Assembly (NCBI RefSeq): GCF_902702935.1
Contig: NZ_LR738855.1
Span: 372,001-436,000, forward strand
DNA from: Corynebacterium rouxii
Lineage (GTDB): Bacteria > Actinomycetota > Actinomycetes > Mycobacteriales > Mycobacteriaceae
Reading direction: 5' to 3'
Length of the DNA stretch: 64,000 nt
The translations under genes were made by a program, and so were the position numbers. Below, piece after piece: positions 19,524 to 28,930 of the stretch. A model generated the notes under the pieces. That model made no database searches. It saw only the letters and a program-made list of their open reading frames with translations, and was not told where the DNA came from. The stretch's first letter is position 1. Each line of letters starts with the position of its first letter.

Positions 19524-20816
19524 ATGACTTCTACGCAACGATCTCAGGAACTTTTCGCGCGCGCTCGGCAGTTTACTCCCGGTGGTGTGAATTCCCCTGT
19601 GCGCGCTTTCGGCTCGGTGGGCGGCCACGCCCGCTTCATTCAGTCGGCGAAGGGCTCCAAGCTTTACGACGTAGACGGCAACGAGTACGTCGATTTGGTC
19701 TGTTCGTGGGGCCCCATGTTGTTGGGCAATGCGCATCCGGAGATCGTCGAGGCTGTGCAGAAAGCCGCAATGAACGGTTTGTCTTTCGGTGCTCCGACGG
19801 AGGCTGAGGTCAAGATCGCTGAGATGATCGTGGACCGTACTTCTGTGGAGGAAGTGCGCATGGTCAATTCCGGTACGGAGGCGACGATGTCGGCGGTGCG
19901 GTTGGCTCGTGGTTTTACTGGCCGTCCGAAGATCATCAAATTTGATGGCTGCTACCACGGCCATGTGGATGCGTTGTTGGCTTCTGCGGGTTCGGGCGTT
20001 GCCACGTTCGCGCTGCCAGACTCCCCTGGTGTGACTGGTGCGTCGGCTGCCGATACCATCGTGGTTCCTTATAACGACATTGAGGCAGTGCGCGCTGCTT
20101 TTGAGGCGCACCCTGATCAGATCGCTTGTGTGATTGCCGAGGCCGCTGCCGGAAACATGGGTACGGTGGCACCGCAGGATAACTTCAATGCCAAGCTCAA
20201 AGAGGTAGCACATGAGCATGGCGCGCTGTTGATCTTGGACGAGGTAATGACGGGCTTCCGTACCTCTTATAACGGATGGTATGGCGTTGATGGCGTTGCC
20301 GGTGACCTCACCACGTTTGGCAAGGTGATTTCGGGTGGTCTTCCGGCTGCTGCTTTTGGTGGCCGTGCGGACATTATGCGCTACCTTGCCCCTGAGGGTC
20401 CGGTGTACCAGGCGGGTACGTTGTCGGGTAACCCAGTGGCGATGGCAGCTGGTATGAAGTCGTTGGAGCTTGCCACCCCTGAGGTGTATGACACGGTGCG
20501 TGCTCATGCGGACCGCTTGGCTGGGTTGTTGCATGAGGCTTTGGATCGTGAGGGTGTTGCGCACCATATCCAGCGTGCTGCCACGATGTTGTCGGTTCGT
20601 TTCGCTGAGGGCGAGGGCCACAACTTTGATGACATGAAGGCTGCGGATACGTTCCGTTTCCCTGCGTTCTTCCATGCGTTGTTGGATAACGGAATTTATG
20701 CTTCACCTAGTGTTTTTGAGACGTGGTTTGTCTCTGCGGCGTTGACCGACGATGATTTTGAGAAGATCGAAAAGGCGCTTCGCCCCGCAGCTCAAGCCGC
20801 AGGAAAGGCAAAATGA
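19524..20816 (+). CDS. hemL: Glutamate-1-semialdehyde 2,1-aminomutase
   Basis: PLP enzyme converting glutamate-1-semialdehyde to 5-aminolevulinate. The 430 residues show [13 protein letters not shown] at the N-terminus, the PLP Asp in [12 protein letters not shown] and the Schiff-base lysine in [17 protein letters not shown]. The start at 19524 gives [11 protein letters not shown]; in-frame ATGs at 19500 and 19515 are alternatives. The stop overlaps the start of the next gene (ATGA). With hemA it supplies the C5 pathway. Confidence 0.96.
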   Translation: MTSTQRSQELFARARQFTPGGVNSPVRAFGSVGGHARFIQSAKGSKLYDVDGNEYVDLVCSWGPMLLGNAHPEIVEAVQKAAMNGLSFGAPTEAEVKIAEMIVDRTSVEEVRMVNSGTEATMSAVRLARGFTGRPKIIKFDGCYHGHVDALLASAGSGVATFALPDSPGVTGASAADTIVVPYNDIEAVRAAFEAHPDQIACVIAEAAAGNMGTVAPQDNFNAKLKEVAHEHGALLILDEVMTGFRTSYNGWYGVDGVAGDLTTFGKVISGGLPAAAFGGRADIMRYLAPEGPVYQAGTLSGNPVAMAAGMKSLELATPEVYDTVRAHADRLAGLLHEALDREGVAHHIQRAATMLSVRFAEGEGHNFDDMKAADTFRFPAFFHALLDNGIYASPSVFETWFVSAALTDDDFEKIEKALRPAAQAAGKAK

Positions 20817-21421
20817 CAACAACTATTGTTCACCTCGTCCGCCACGGAGAGGTCCATAATCCTGAGCGTATTTTGTATGGACGGATTCCTGATTATCACT
20901 TGTCCTCTCGTGGCCGCAGCATGGCGGCGCGCACGGCGGCGTCATTCGCTGGCCATGACGTGGTGGCGTTGTACTCGTCTCCTTTGGAGCGTGCCCGAGA
21001 AACCGCGCAGCCATTCGCGGAAACTTTGGACCTCGATGTGCGTATCGACGACCGCCTGTTGGAGGCCGGCAACCAATTCGAGGGCCTGCATGTCAAAGGT
21101 GTGCGCTCTCAATTGTGGAACCCAGTACGCTGGCCGCTCATGGTCAACCCGTTGCTGCCGAGCTGGGGCGAGCACTATGAGGACATTGCGGAGCGCATGA
21201 TGGATGCGATTTGGGACATCCGCGAGGAGGCCGAAGGCCACGAGGCGATCATTGTGAGCCACCAGTTGCCGATCGTGTGCGTTCAGCGCCACGTACAGGG
21301 CAAGTCCTTGGCTCATAACCCAGCAGTTCGTCAGTGTGATCTGGCGAGTGTTAGTTCGTTGGTGTTCCGCGGCCGCGATGTTGTCGACTACATCTATACC
21401 GAACCAGCGCAGGAGATTTAG
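20813..21421 (+). CDS. Histidine phosphatase (phosphoglycerate-mutase family)
   Basis: A 202-residue branch-1 histidine phosphatase. The catalytic phosphohistidine motif is LVRHGEV near residue 10; the second Arg/Glu set is [12 protein letters not shown] and the second His is IIVSHQLP. The substrate is unknown. The gene is coupled to hemL by a four-base overlap and followed immediately by the thioredoxin lipoprotein, an order also seen in C. glutamicum and mycobacteria, which suggests a role tied to heme or cytochrome maturation, though none is established. Confidence 0.9.
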   Translation: MTTTIVHLVRHGEVHNPERILYGRIPDYHLSSRGRSMAARTAASFAGHDVVALYSSPLERARETAQPFAETLDLDVRIDDRLLEAGNQFEGLHVKGVRSQLWNPVRWPLMVNPLLPSWGEHYEDIAERMMDAIWDIREEAEGHEAIIVSHQLPIVCVQRHVQGKSLAHNPAVRQCDLASVSSLVFRGRDVVDYIYTEPAQEI

Positions 21422-21982
21422 ATGAAAAAACTCGTGTGCGTTCTCGCTTCTGCCATGCTGCTTTCTGCGTGTGGTTCGGCGGGCCAAGACGCGGTGGCTG
21501 TGGGCGGAACGTTCCAGTTCCATTCGCCTGGTGGCAAGACGGAAATCTTTTATGACGAGGGCGATCGTGCCCCTGTGAGTGAGATCCGTGGCGAGGGCCT
21601 TTCTACCGATTCCGTATCCTTGGCCGATTACAAGGACAAGATCGTGGTGCTCAACGCGTGGGGTCAGTGGTGTGCTCCGTGCCGTAGCGAGTCGGATGAT
21701 CTCCAAGAAGTACACGAGTATCTGGGAGACAAGGGCACTGTTATGGGCATCAACGTGCGCGATTACAGCAAGAACATTGCTCAGGACTTTGTCAAAGACA
21801 ACGGCATCACCTACCCCAGCATCTACGATCCACCGTTTAAAACAGCAGCTCAGCTCGGTGGCGTGCCTGCTTCTGTAGTGCCTACTACTATCGTTTTGGA
21901 TAAACAGCACCGCCCGGCGGCAGTGTTTCTCCGTGAAGTAACTGCCCAGGATCTGATCAAGGTTATTGATTCTCTCTCATGA
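21422..21982 (+). CDS. TlpA/ResA-like thioredoxin lipoprotein
   Basis: Exported lipoprotein of 186 residues with signal peptide and lipobox LLSACGS (Cys17 modified). The redox motif is WCAPCRSE within a thioredoxin fold, and the cis-Pro region is VVPTTIVLD. It is expected to reduce apocytochrome c cysteines (ResA/CcsX role) using electrons passed through CcdA, whose gene starts inside the stop codon region (ATGA overlap). It starts directly after the previous stop codon. Confidence 0.92.
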   Translation: MKKLVCVLASAMLLSACGSAGQDAVAVGGTFQFHSPGGKTEIFYDEGDRAPVSEIRGEGLSTDSVSLADYKDKIVVLNAWGQWCAPCRSESDDLQEVHEYLGDKGTVMGINVRDYSKNIAQDFVKDNGITYPSIYDPPFKTAAQLGGVPASVVPTTIVLDKQHRPAAVFLREVTAQDLIKVIDSLS

Positions 21983-22770
21983 CTATTCTCGCTAGTGGAC
22001 TAGGGGAAAGCGTCGCAGATGTCGCTTCCTCTGGTCCTCTCCTTTTAGGTATTTTGGCCGCTGCATTGGCGGGATTCGTTTCCTTTGCCAGCCCCTGCGT
22101 CATCCCGCTAGTCCCCGGCTACATGTCCTATCTTGCGGGCGTAGTAGGCGCAGAAGTCGAGCTCAGCGAGACCGGCCCTCGAGTGCGCACTCGTCGGTGG
22201 CGTGTTGTGGGTGCCGCGTTGCTGTTCATCCTCGGGTTCACAGTGGTATTCACCTTGGGTACCGCCACTGTTTTTGGTGCCATTAGTGCATTGACTCTCA
22301 ACGCTGACACGCTGATGCGTATTGGTGGTGTGGTCACTATTGTGATGGGTCTTGTGTTTATGGGTGCGGTTCCGATGCTGCAGGAGGAACGCCGTTTTGC
22401 GCCTCGTCGGTGGTCGACGATCCTTGGTGCCCCACTTCTCGGTGGAGTTTTCGCGTTGGGCTGGACCCCGTGTTTGGGGCCTACGCTCGCCGCAATTATC
22501 TCTGTTTCCGCAGGTACAGAGGGCATGACCGCGTTGCGGGGTGTGCTGCTCATTATTGGTTATTGCGTGGGCTTAGGCGTTCCCTTCCTGATCGTTGCGT
22601 TGGGTTCTGCGCGCGTGATGGTGGGGTTGCGCAAGTATTCCCGCACAATCCAGATCATCGGCGGTTGCGCGTTGGTGCTGGTGGGACTGGCGTTGGTGTC
22701 TGGACAGTGGGCTCATTTTATTAACTGGGTACGTCAATGGACCGTCGAATACGGTGCCACGTTGATCTAA
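21979..22770 (+). CDS. ccdA: CcdA-type thiol-disulfide transmembrane protein
   Basis: A 263-residue polytopic membrane protein with six predicted helices. Redox cysteines are in FASPCVIPLVPGY and GWTPCLGPTLA, the CcdA/DsbD-beta signature. It carries reducing equivalents from cytoplasmic thioredoxin to the extracytoplasmic thioredoxin lipoprotein encoded upstream, keeping apocytochrome c thiols reduced. Four-base overlap with the previous gene; resB begins seven bases downstream. Confidence 0.95.
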   Translation: MTILASGLGESVADVASSGPLLLGILAAALAGFVSFASPCVIPLVPGYMSYLAGVVGAEVELSETGPRVRTRRWRVVGAALLFILGFTVVFTLGTATVFGAISALTLNADTLMRIGGVVTIVMGLVFMGAVPMLQEERRFAPRRWSTILGAPLLGGVFALGWTPCLGPTLAAIISVSAGTEGMTALRGVLLIIGYCVGLGVPFLIVALGSARVMVGLRKYSRTIQIIGGCALVLVGLALVSGQWAHFINWVRQWTVEYGATLI

Positions 22771-22777
22771 AGGAATC

Positions 22778-24370
22778 ATGGTGCGTTATTTAAAAAAGGC
22801 TTGGCATTGGCTGACCAGTATGCGTACGGCCCTTGCCCTGTTATTCATTTTGGCGGTTGCTGCGATCCCGGGTGCATTGTTGCCCCAGCGGTCGCTCAAT
22901 GAGTCAAAAGTTATTGAGTACATTCAAAACAATGGCAAGATCGCTGAGATCTACGACAAGCTTCAGCTTTTCGACGTTTTCAGCTCCACGTGGTTCAACG
23001 CAATTTTCGGTCTGCTGTTTCTCTCGCTTATCGGCTGTATTATCCCGCGGTCGTGGGATCACTACAAAGCCATGAAGGCGCAGCCGGTCCGAGCACCTAA
23101 GAACTTGGATCGTTTGCCAATGCACGGGGTGGGGAGCGTCGATAAGCCTATCGATGAAATCGACATCCGCAGCCACTTCAAAGGCTGGCACGTAGCGGAG
23201 TATTCCGCCGACCAGGACCGCGCTGGTGCAGTTTCTTTTTCTGCTGAGCGCGGCTACTTGCGCGAGTTTTTCAACCTGACCTTCCACCTCGGCTTGGTGG
23301 GAATGTTGGCTGCGATCGCTGTGGGCAAGATGTTCTCCTATGAGGGACAGGTCATCATTGTTACCGGCGACGAAAAGAGCACTGAGTTCTGCAACACAGC
23401 TACCGCTAACTATGATTCCTTCCGCGCCGGGCCGGTTTTCGACGGCACTGGGCTGAATCCGTTTTGTTTTGTGGCACATGATTTTACGGCTGATTATTTG
23501 CCGAATGGTCAAGCTAAGATGTTTAGCTCGAACGTGTCGTATGCGCAGGGTGATCGGATTTTCGATGATGTTTCCACGTGGGATGACTATTCGCTGCGTG
23601 TGAACCATCCGCTGCGTATTGCTGGTGACCGTGTGTATTTGCAGGGCCATGGCTATGCGCCGACGTTTAGCATTAAGTGGCCTAATGGCGAAACGCGCAC
23701 GCAGACGGTGCAGTGGCAGCCGACGGATCCGACGTTCTTCTTGTCTGATGGCGTGATGCGTTTTGATCCGCCTGCTGGCATGTATGACTCGGTTTATGAT
23801 CGTCGCCAGCACCAGCTCGCTATTCAGGGCCTTTTCGCGCCGACTGCTTCGTGGGAGGGCAAGAACCACGAGTTGTTGACGTCGCGATTCCCTGCGATGA
23901 CGGATCCTGCCGTTGCTATCGACGTCTACCGTGGCGACAATGGTCTCGATACCGGTAAGGGCCAGAACCTTTTCAAGTTGGATACGTCACTTGTGCATTC
24001 TGGCCAGTTGCAGCGACTGGAGAGGGTTAACCTCACAAAGGGGGAGTCGGTCACGCTTGATGATGGCACTGTCGTGACATTTGAGGGTGCTGAGGAATTT
24101 GCGAATTATCAGATCAGCCATGATCCCACACAGATATGGACGCTTTTGTTCGCAATCATCACTTTGGGCTCGCTTGCTGGTTCCTTGGTGATCAAGCGAC
24201 GTCGTATCTGGGTGCGTTTGCGCCCAGTAAGCCCATCGGTTACCCAAATTGAAACGGGTGGCTTGGCGCGTACTGACCGTGCGGGTTGGGGTGAAGAATA
24301 TGACCGAATTCACCGTAAAATTCTCGGATTGCCGGATCCAGAGTATTGTGATCCGGAACTAGGGAGATAA
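22778..24370 (+). CDS. resB: ResB (Ccs1) cytochrome c biogenesis protein
   Basis: A 530-residue membrane protein of system II cytochrome c synthesis. Four hydrophobic segments are visible (about 18-34, 73-89, 171-187 and 451-471) with a large extracytoplasmic domain (about 190-450) between the third and fourth. N-terminal features include MRTALALLFILAVAAIPGALLPQR, typical of ResB. It forms the heme-attachment complex with CcsA, encoded eight bases downstream. Confidence 0.95.
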   Translation: MVRYLKKAWHWLTSMRTALALLFILAVAAIPGALLPQRSLNESKVIEYIQNNGKIAEIYDKLQLFDVFSSTWFNAIFGLLFLSLIGCIIPRSWDHYKAMKAQPVRAPKNLDRLPMHGVGSVDKPIDEIDIRSHFKGWHVAEYSADQDRAGAVSFSAERGYLREFFNLTFHLGLVGMLAAIAVGKMFSYEGQVIIVTGDEKSTEFCNTATANYDSFRAGPVFDGTGLNPFCFVAHDFTADYLPNGQAKMFSSNVSYAQGDRIFDDVSTWDDYSLRVNHPLRIAGDRVYLQGHGYAPTFSIKWPNGETRTQTVQWQPTDPTFFLSDGVMRFDPPAGMYDSVYDRRQHQLAIQGLFAPTASWEGKNHELLTSRFPAMTDPAVAIDVYRGDNGLDTGKGQNLFKLDTSLVHSGQLQRLERVNLTKGESVTLDDGTVVTFEGAEEFANYQISHDPTQIWTLLFAIITLGSLAGSLVIKRRRIWVRLRPVSPSVTQIETGGLARTDRAGWGEEYDRIHRKILGLPDPEYCDPELGR

Positions 24371-24378
24371 GAGGTGCT

Positions 24379-25278
24379 ATGAACGTCAACTCGAATCTTG
24401 CGCAGCTATCAGATATGGCTTTCGCATCGAGCTTCGTTATTTACTTCATCGCGTTGGTGCTATCCATCGTGTACTACATGAAGGTTAAGGGAATCGTCGA
24501 TCAGCAGCGTGAAGGCCTAGAGCCCTCCACTGCATCAGCGGATAAGTTCGCTGGTATGACGCAGCTGATTGTGTGGCTTGGTGTTTTCGTCCACATTGCT
24601 TCCGTGGTGTTGCGTGGTTTGTCGGCGAGCCGCTTCCCCTTTGGAAATCTCTATGAGTACATTTTGGTGATCAGTGCGTTTGCTGTTGCTGTGGCTGCTG
24701 GTTTCTTGCAGCGCCATGAGCTTCGGGTTATGTGGCCATGGGTGCTTACCCCAGTGTTGGCCTTACTGTTTTATGGTGGCACCAAGCTGTATGCAGATTC
24801 CGCTCCAGTGGTTCCTGCTTTGCAGTCGTTCTGGTTCCCAATTCACGTATCGACGGTTTCCATTGGTGCGTCGATTGGTTTGTTTTCTGGGGTGGCGTCT
24901 CTGCTGTATCTGTTGCGTATGAGCAAGAATAAGCGTCTCGCGGCTTTAACATCGCCGTTGCCTTCTGCTAAAACGTTGGATGCAATTGCTTATCGCACTG
25001 CCATCGTGACCGTGCCGATGTTTGGTTTAGGCATCGTTTTGGGCGCTATTTGGGCGGAGAGCGCGTGGGGGCGTTTCTGGGGTTGGGACCCTAAGGAAAC
25101 CGTCGCGTTTATCACCTGGATTTTGTATGCGGCTTATCTGCATGCGCGTGCGACTGCTGGATGGCGTGACACCAAGGCCGCGTGGATCAACATCGTAGCG
25201 CTAGTGGTTATGGTGTTTAATCTGTTCTTTATCAACATTGTGGTGTCTGGTCTGCACTCTTATGCTGGTCTGAATTAA
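24379..25278 (+). CDS. ccsB: CcsA/CcsB-type cytochrome c heme lyase subunit
   Basis: A 299-residue polytopic protein with about eight hydrophobic segments. The heme-handling WWD motif is present as WGRFWGWDPKETVAFITW, with flanking histidines (FPIHVS, LHARAT, GLHSY). Together with ResB it exports and ligates heme to c-type cytochromes. Its stop codon overlaps by four bases the end of the convergent ArsR-type gene. Confidence 0.95.
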   Translation: MNVNSNLAQLSDMAFASSFVIYFIALVLSIVYYMKVKGIVDQQREGLEPSTASADKFAGMTQLIVWLGVFVHIASVVLRGLSASRFPFGNLYEYILVISAFAVAVAAGFLQRHELRVMWPWVLTPVLALLFYGGTKLYADSAPVVPALQSFWFPIHVSTVSIGASIGLFSGVASLLYLLRMSKNKRLAALTSPLPSAKTLDAIAYRTAIVTVPMFGLGIVLGAIWAESAWGRFWGWDPKETVAFITWILYAAYLHARATAGWRDTKAAWINIVALVVMVFNLFFINIVVSGLHSYAGLN

Positions 25279-25544
25279 AGAGTTCTGATGAGTTCGTGAA
25301 CGCGAGCAAACTCGTCGGTGACAATCTCGTAGTATGCCCATTTGCCACGTTTGTGGCGGGTGACGAGGTTGGCATCGGCGAGTTTTTTCATGTGGTGCGT
25401 GACCGTGGGTGCCGAGACGGCAAGCGCCTCTGAGAGGTCGACACAGCAGAGTCGTTCGGGATTTTCTGCTACCAAGTAGAGCAGTTGGAGGCGCGTGGGA
25501 TCTGAGAGCACCTTAAAAAGGGCGGCCGCCTTAACGGATTGCAT
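25275..25544 (-). CDS. ArsR/SmtB-family metal-responsive repressor
   Basis: An 89-residue winged-helix repressor. ALFKVLSDPTRLQLLYLV is the N-terminal family signature, ALAVSAPTVTHHMKKL the DNA-recognition helix and HKRGKWAYYEI the wing. A cysteine pair (C33, C34 in RLCCVDL) sits where ArsR/CmtR-type sensors bind thiophilic metals. A promoter with TTGCTT (25578-25573) and TATAGT (25556-25551), 16 bases apart, ends six bases from the ATG, so the mRNA looks leaderless. A DtxR-like box covers the -35 region. Confidence 0.9.
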   Translation of the reverse strand: MQSVKAAALFKVLSDPTRLQLLYLVAENPERLCCVDLSEALAVSAPTVTHHMKKLADANLVTRHKRGKWAYYEIVTDEFARVHELIRTL

Positions 25545-25560
25545 ACATGAACTATATAGG

Positions 25561-25579
25561 CAAGGTTAGGCTAAGCAAA
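25561..25579. promoter_or_regulatory. DtxR-like operator at the ArsR-family gene promoter
   Basis: The 19 bases CAAGGTTAGGCTAAGCAAA match 16 of 19 positions of the DtxR consensus TWAGGTTAGSCTAACCTWA. The site overlaps the -35 element of the arsR-type promoter on the minus strand. DtxR is the iron-dependent repressor of corynebacteria, so this gene may be iron-regulated. Confidence 0.6.
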
Positions 25580-25583
25580 ACGG

Positions 25584-25772
25584 CTATTCTTGCTCTTCAT
25601 CCCGTTTTCTCTTCTTGTATTGTTCAAGTTCGAGCTTCCACAGGAAATCCTCATCATCATCAGGTCCCTTAATTTGTGGTGGTTCGGGAGATTTCCATGT
25701 TTTAGGCCCGAAAGCTTTCCAGAGCAACACGATTGCTGCGATAAGAACAAGGAGAATAATGAGTCGGCCCAT
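25584..25772 (-). CDS. Small single-span membrane protein
   Basis: A 62-residue protein. One hydrophobic helix follows the N-terminal MGR (about 4-18), then a charged tail rich in Asp, Glu and Lys (KGPDDDEDFLWKLELEQYKKRKRDEEQE in two parts). The ATG at 25772 is preceded by AAGGAAACC, a good ribosome site, and is preferred to an upstream in-frame start at 25826. Short membrane proteins of this kind lie near menA in other corynebacteria and mycobacteria. Function unknown. Confidence 0.7.
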   Translation of the reverse strand: MGRLIILLVLIAAIVLLWKAFGPKTWKSPEPPQIKGPDDDEDFLWKLELEQYKKRKRDEEQE

Positions 25773-25800
25773 GGTTTCCTTTTCCGGTAGGGTCTTGTGG

Positions 25801-26112
25801 GTGGATGATATAAAAAAGCCTGTCATAGACCCTACCGTGAAGTCTGAGGCGCGAAAGGCTGTCGTTGTTTATGGTCTTGCGCGGTTTATTCTCTTTGTTG
25901 TGCTTACCGCGGTTATCCAATTAATAGCGGTGGCTATTCAGGCGCCCGTGCCGTTGTTGATTTCGGCTACGTTGGCGTTGATTGTTGCTATGCCGCTGTC
26001 TGTTTTCCTCTTCAAGGGTGTTCGTGTTCGCGCTACTCAGGCTGTGGCGTTATGGAGTGAGCAGCGCAAGGCGGAAAAGGATTGGGTTAGGCGAGAACTG
26101 TCAAACCGATAG
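25801..26112 (+). CDS. DUF4229-like small membrane protein
   Basis: A protein of about 103 residues with two adjacent membrane helices (about 28-49 and 52-72) followed by a basic amphipathic tail ([26 protein letters not shown]). This resembles the DUF4229 family that neighbours menA in actinobacteria. Start uncertain: GTG at 25801, or GTG at 25837, which has CATAGA eight bases upstream and would give a leaderless mRNA. Its end overlaps menA convergently by 26 bases. Confidence 0.7.
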   Translation: MDDIKKPVIDPTVKSEARKAVVVYGLARFILFVVLTAVIQLIAVAIQAPVPLLISATLALIVAMPLSVFLFKGVRVRATQAVALWSEQRKAEKDWVRRELSNR

Positions 26113-26950
26113 TGGTCAGTAGTGACCATGCCAGCATGGCTTTTCCGGTGGTGCCTAGGACGGGGATGAGATCCTTTCCTGTGGCACCATTTTTTACGGG
26201 TTGTGCAGCTTTGACGGCTAGGGGGAGTGCAAGTAATCCTAGCGATCCCCAAGAGAAAAATGACAGGGAGGCTAGGAAAGGCAAGGTGATGAGCATGTAG
26301 TACAGAATTCGGGTTGCAGGGTCTCCGAGGCGAACCGCGAGGGTGATCTTTCCTGATTCTTTATCTGTGGGGATATCTCGCAGATTGTTGACGAGGTTGA
26401 CGCCGGCAGACATAGCTCCGATTGCGACGGAGCAGGCGAAACCGGCGTATGTGACGTGCCCAAGCTGGGTGAATTGTGTGCCCATAACGGCGACGAGTCC
26501 GAAGAAGATGAATACGGCAACTTCGCCGAGGCCTCGGTAGCCATACGGATTTTTTCCGCCAGTGTAGAACCAAGCTCCAGCCACGCATAGGAGGCCGATG
26601 GCGATGAGCCACCAGGCACTGGTGAGGGATAAGGTAATGCCTGCGATTCCAGCGACGCCGAATGCGATAAATGCTGCGCGTTTCACGGCTGCCGGCTCAG
26701 CGAGCCCCGATCCGGTGAGGCGGAGCGGGCCGGTGCGGTCATCATCTGTGCCGCGGATGCCGTCGGAGTAATCGTTGGCGTAGTTGACTCCTATGATCAG
26801 GGCCCAGGCCACGATGAGTGCGAGTAAGGCTTTCCACCATACGATTCCGGTCCCGGCGGCGCCGGTTCCTACGATGACGGGCGCGAAGGCGTTTGCCCAA
26901 GTGTGTGGGCGAGCGCCTTCTTTCCAATCGGCAAAGGTTGCTTGAGACAT
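26087..26950 (-). CDS. menA: 1,4-dihydroxy-2-naphthoate polyprenyltransferase
   Basis: UbiA-family membrane enzyme (287 residues, eight to nine helices) that attaches the polyprenyl tail to 1,4-dihydroxy-2-naphthoate. The prenyl-diphosphate Asp motif is [16 protein letters not shown] (about 75-90), and the second Asp motif [17 protein letters not shown] (about 187-203). It makes demethylmenaquinone, the substrate of MenG further along. A leader of about 35 bases with GGAAG precedes the ATG, and TATAAA on the minus strand near 26985 is a plausible -10. Confidence 0.96.
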   Translation of the reverse strand: MSQATFADWKEGARPHTWANAFAPVIVGTGAAGTGIVWWKALLALIVAWALIIGVNYANDYSDGIRGTDDDRTGPLRLTGSGLAEPAAVKRAAFIAFGVAGIAGITLSLTSAWWLIAIGLLCVAGAWFYTGGKNPYGYRGLGEVAVFIFFGLVAVMGTQFTQLGHVTYAGFACSVAIGAMSAGVNLVNNLRDIPTDKESGKITLAVRLGDPATRILYYMLITLPFLASLSFFSWGSLGLLALPLAVKAAQPVKNGATGKDLIPVLGTTGKAMLAWSLLTTIGLTVLA

Positions 26951-27005
26951 GTTGTCTATTCTTCCATTGCGTTTCTTGTGTGGTTAATTTATAGTTAGAT
27001 CATAA

Positions 27006-27019
27006 CGAACAATAGTTCG
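27006..27019. promoter_or_regulatory. LexA-type SOS box
   Basis: CGAAC-AATA-GTTCG is a perfect 5-bp dyad with a four-base spacer, matching the Gram-positive/actinobacterial LexA core CGAACNNNNGTTCG. It lies 72 bases before the DUF222/HNH gene. In M. tuberculosis several genes of the same family (13E12 repeats) are LexA-regulated, which supports the call. Confidence 0.65.
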
Positions 27020-27091
27020 AACGTGCAAGTGGGACTAAATGTTGGGGGAGGGTGCTATGGTACCTTTATATATTGATTTTAAGGGGGAAAT

Positions 27092-27752
27092 ATGGCTTTT
27101 TATCGATGTTGCGATATGGGGGACGAGTTTGCCTGTGAAGAAATATTGCTCAATCAGTTCGAATATCAAAGATGGCTTCGTGTGCAACCTCATCCAGACG
27201 ATGATGTCACTGCTTATTGCTCAGCGTTGGGTGCGCGCATTGATAAAACGGAGCACTTTGTACTCCGGCGTATCGACGCAATCTCGACACTGCTAGAGCT
27301 CAAAGGGCTGCATGCATTGTTTCTTCAGTTGTGGCATCTTGATATGCCGCGCCTGATGGCAATTGCTCAGGCATTAGGAGGGGTGCGCAAGGAGCACTGG
27401 CCAGATATTGACGCTGTATTGGTCAAGATGCTGACTCCTACTCGTGATCGGCAACATTTGCCTGGTCCGAGAAGGATCGTCAATGTGATTCGCCAGCTCC
27501 TTGTCGATTTGGAGCAGGCTCACGTAGTAGAAGAAAAAGAAGTGCATGCCATGTTTTATGACGCAGGCACGGGCAAAACTGGTCTGGATATTGTGCTTTC
27601 GGATGCCTCTGCTGAGGTGATTCGTGAAAGTCTCGCGGAGACAAAGCGCGTGCATTCTTGTGACGATGAGGCTGCATTGGTCATTTTGGCAACTGGTGGT
27701 GGCGTTCGCGTTAAGCTGTTCCAGCCCAAAATGAGTGACACGGTTTATACCC
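27092..27752 (+). pseudogene. DUF222/HNH endonuclease gene, 5' part (interrupted)
   Basis: The first 220 codons of a DUF222 (13E12-repeat-type) protein, without the HNH nuclease domain. The frame runs into unrelated sequence after ...SDTVYT and stops at 27767-27769. The missing part is found 10.1 kb away at 37862-38310: joining A-CCC at 27749-27752 to the base after CCC at 37859-37861 continues in frame as VYTLSGARVPDS, giving a 369-residue protein with a C-terminal HNH domain. AAGGGGG precedes the ATG. An SOS box lies upstream. Confidence 0.88.
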
Positions 27753-28806
27753 AGCCTGGGTGGGCGTGAACCCCATAAGCGGAAAAGGGCAGTTCATCTG
27801 GCTCATTGACCCCGTCTACGCAGACGCTTCGGGTAAGTCTTCGCAGATGAAGCTCCTAGCTGCGACCACGTACGCCCTAGGCGAGCTGCTCGGCCACGAT
27901 CCCCATTTTGCTCACGGGTTTAGCCGCAATCCGTTCTATACAGGGAAATCTCCGTCAGCTTATCGTTGGTATAGGCAGCACAATCGCGTGATGCGTCTAG
28001 GTGACTTGATACGGAAGGTGAGGGACTTGGCCGGGACAGACCAGTACGAGGCTGCACCACGCCAACAGTTTAAGTCTGGGCGAGAACTCATTAACGCGGT
28101 GAAAACCCGCCGCGAAGAGGCACAAGCGTTTAAAGCCCTGGCCCAAGACGTGGACGCGGAAGTCTCTGCTGGACTCGACCAGTACGACCCGGAGCTCATC
28201 GACGGTGTGCGTGTGCTCTGGATTACCGAGGGCACGGCCGCCCGCGACGAGACCGCGTTTCGCCATGCTCTTAAGACTGGCCACAGGCTTCGCACTGCCG
28301 GCCAACGACTCACAGACGCGGCCATCATCGACGCCTACGAACATGCCTACAACGTCGCACAGACCCACGGCGGCGCAGGCCGCCCTGCAGAGCTTCCCCC
28401 CCCGATGCGCGACCGCCAGACTATGGCACGACGAGTCCGCGGCTACGTGACACAATCCAAGAGCACGGCCGCCATTGGTTCGAGCGCTCTTGGAAAGGCA
28501 ACCAGCAGCGAGCGGAAAGCCTTAGCCACCATGGGGCGCAGAGGCGGACAGAAAGCCTCGCAACGCTGGAAAACAGACCCACACGGGGAATATGCACAAA
28601 CAGAGCGTAAGAAATTCCAGGCTGCAAACGCCCTTCGCCAGAGTCGTGGAAAAGGTACCCGAGGTCGCGTGTTAGCTACAGCAATGGATATTTTGACCCA
28701 GACAGGAAAACTTCCGTCAGGGCGAACTGTAGGTCAGGAACTAGGCATCACCCGGCAACAGGCGAATCGGCATTTGAAAGCTTTACGGGAAGCTGGCCTT
28801 ATTTAA
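27753..28806 (+). pseudogene. repA: Plasmid replicase repA, 3' part
   Basis: About 350 codons of a corynebacterial theta-type replicase (Replicase/PriCT family). The family signature is FIWLIDPVYADASGKSS, then AATTYALGELLGHDPHF, NPFYTGKSPSAYRWYRQH and the strongly conserved GRELINAVKTRREEAQAFK. The C-terminus has a helix-turn-helix-like segment (GRTVGQELGITRQQANRHLKAL split over about 329-350). There is no start codon with a ribosome site here. The first 133 residues are at the opposite end of the island. Splitting should have inactivated replication. Confidence 0.9.
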
Positions 28807-28930
28807 TTAAAAGTGGAACATGCCGTAAGCAATATACGGTTCCCCTGCCGCTAGGCAGTTATATAAAACCTCACTTGAAGAAATCCTTGGAGAAGATAGG
28901 GGATCTGGTTCTCTGGTCGCTAATAATTTG

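Noticed and set aside
19488..20675. 395-codon minus-strand frame opposite hemL
   Set aside because: Mirror frame of hemL with Arg/His/Ser-rich composition and no motif.
22904..23869. 321-codon minus-strand frame opposite resB
   Set aside because: Antisense shadow; composition implausible and no start context.
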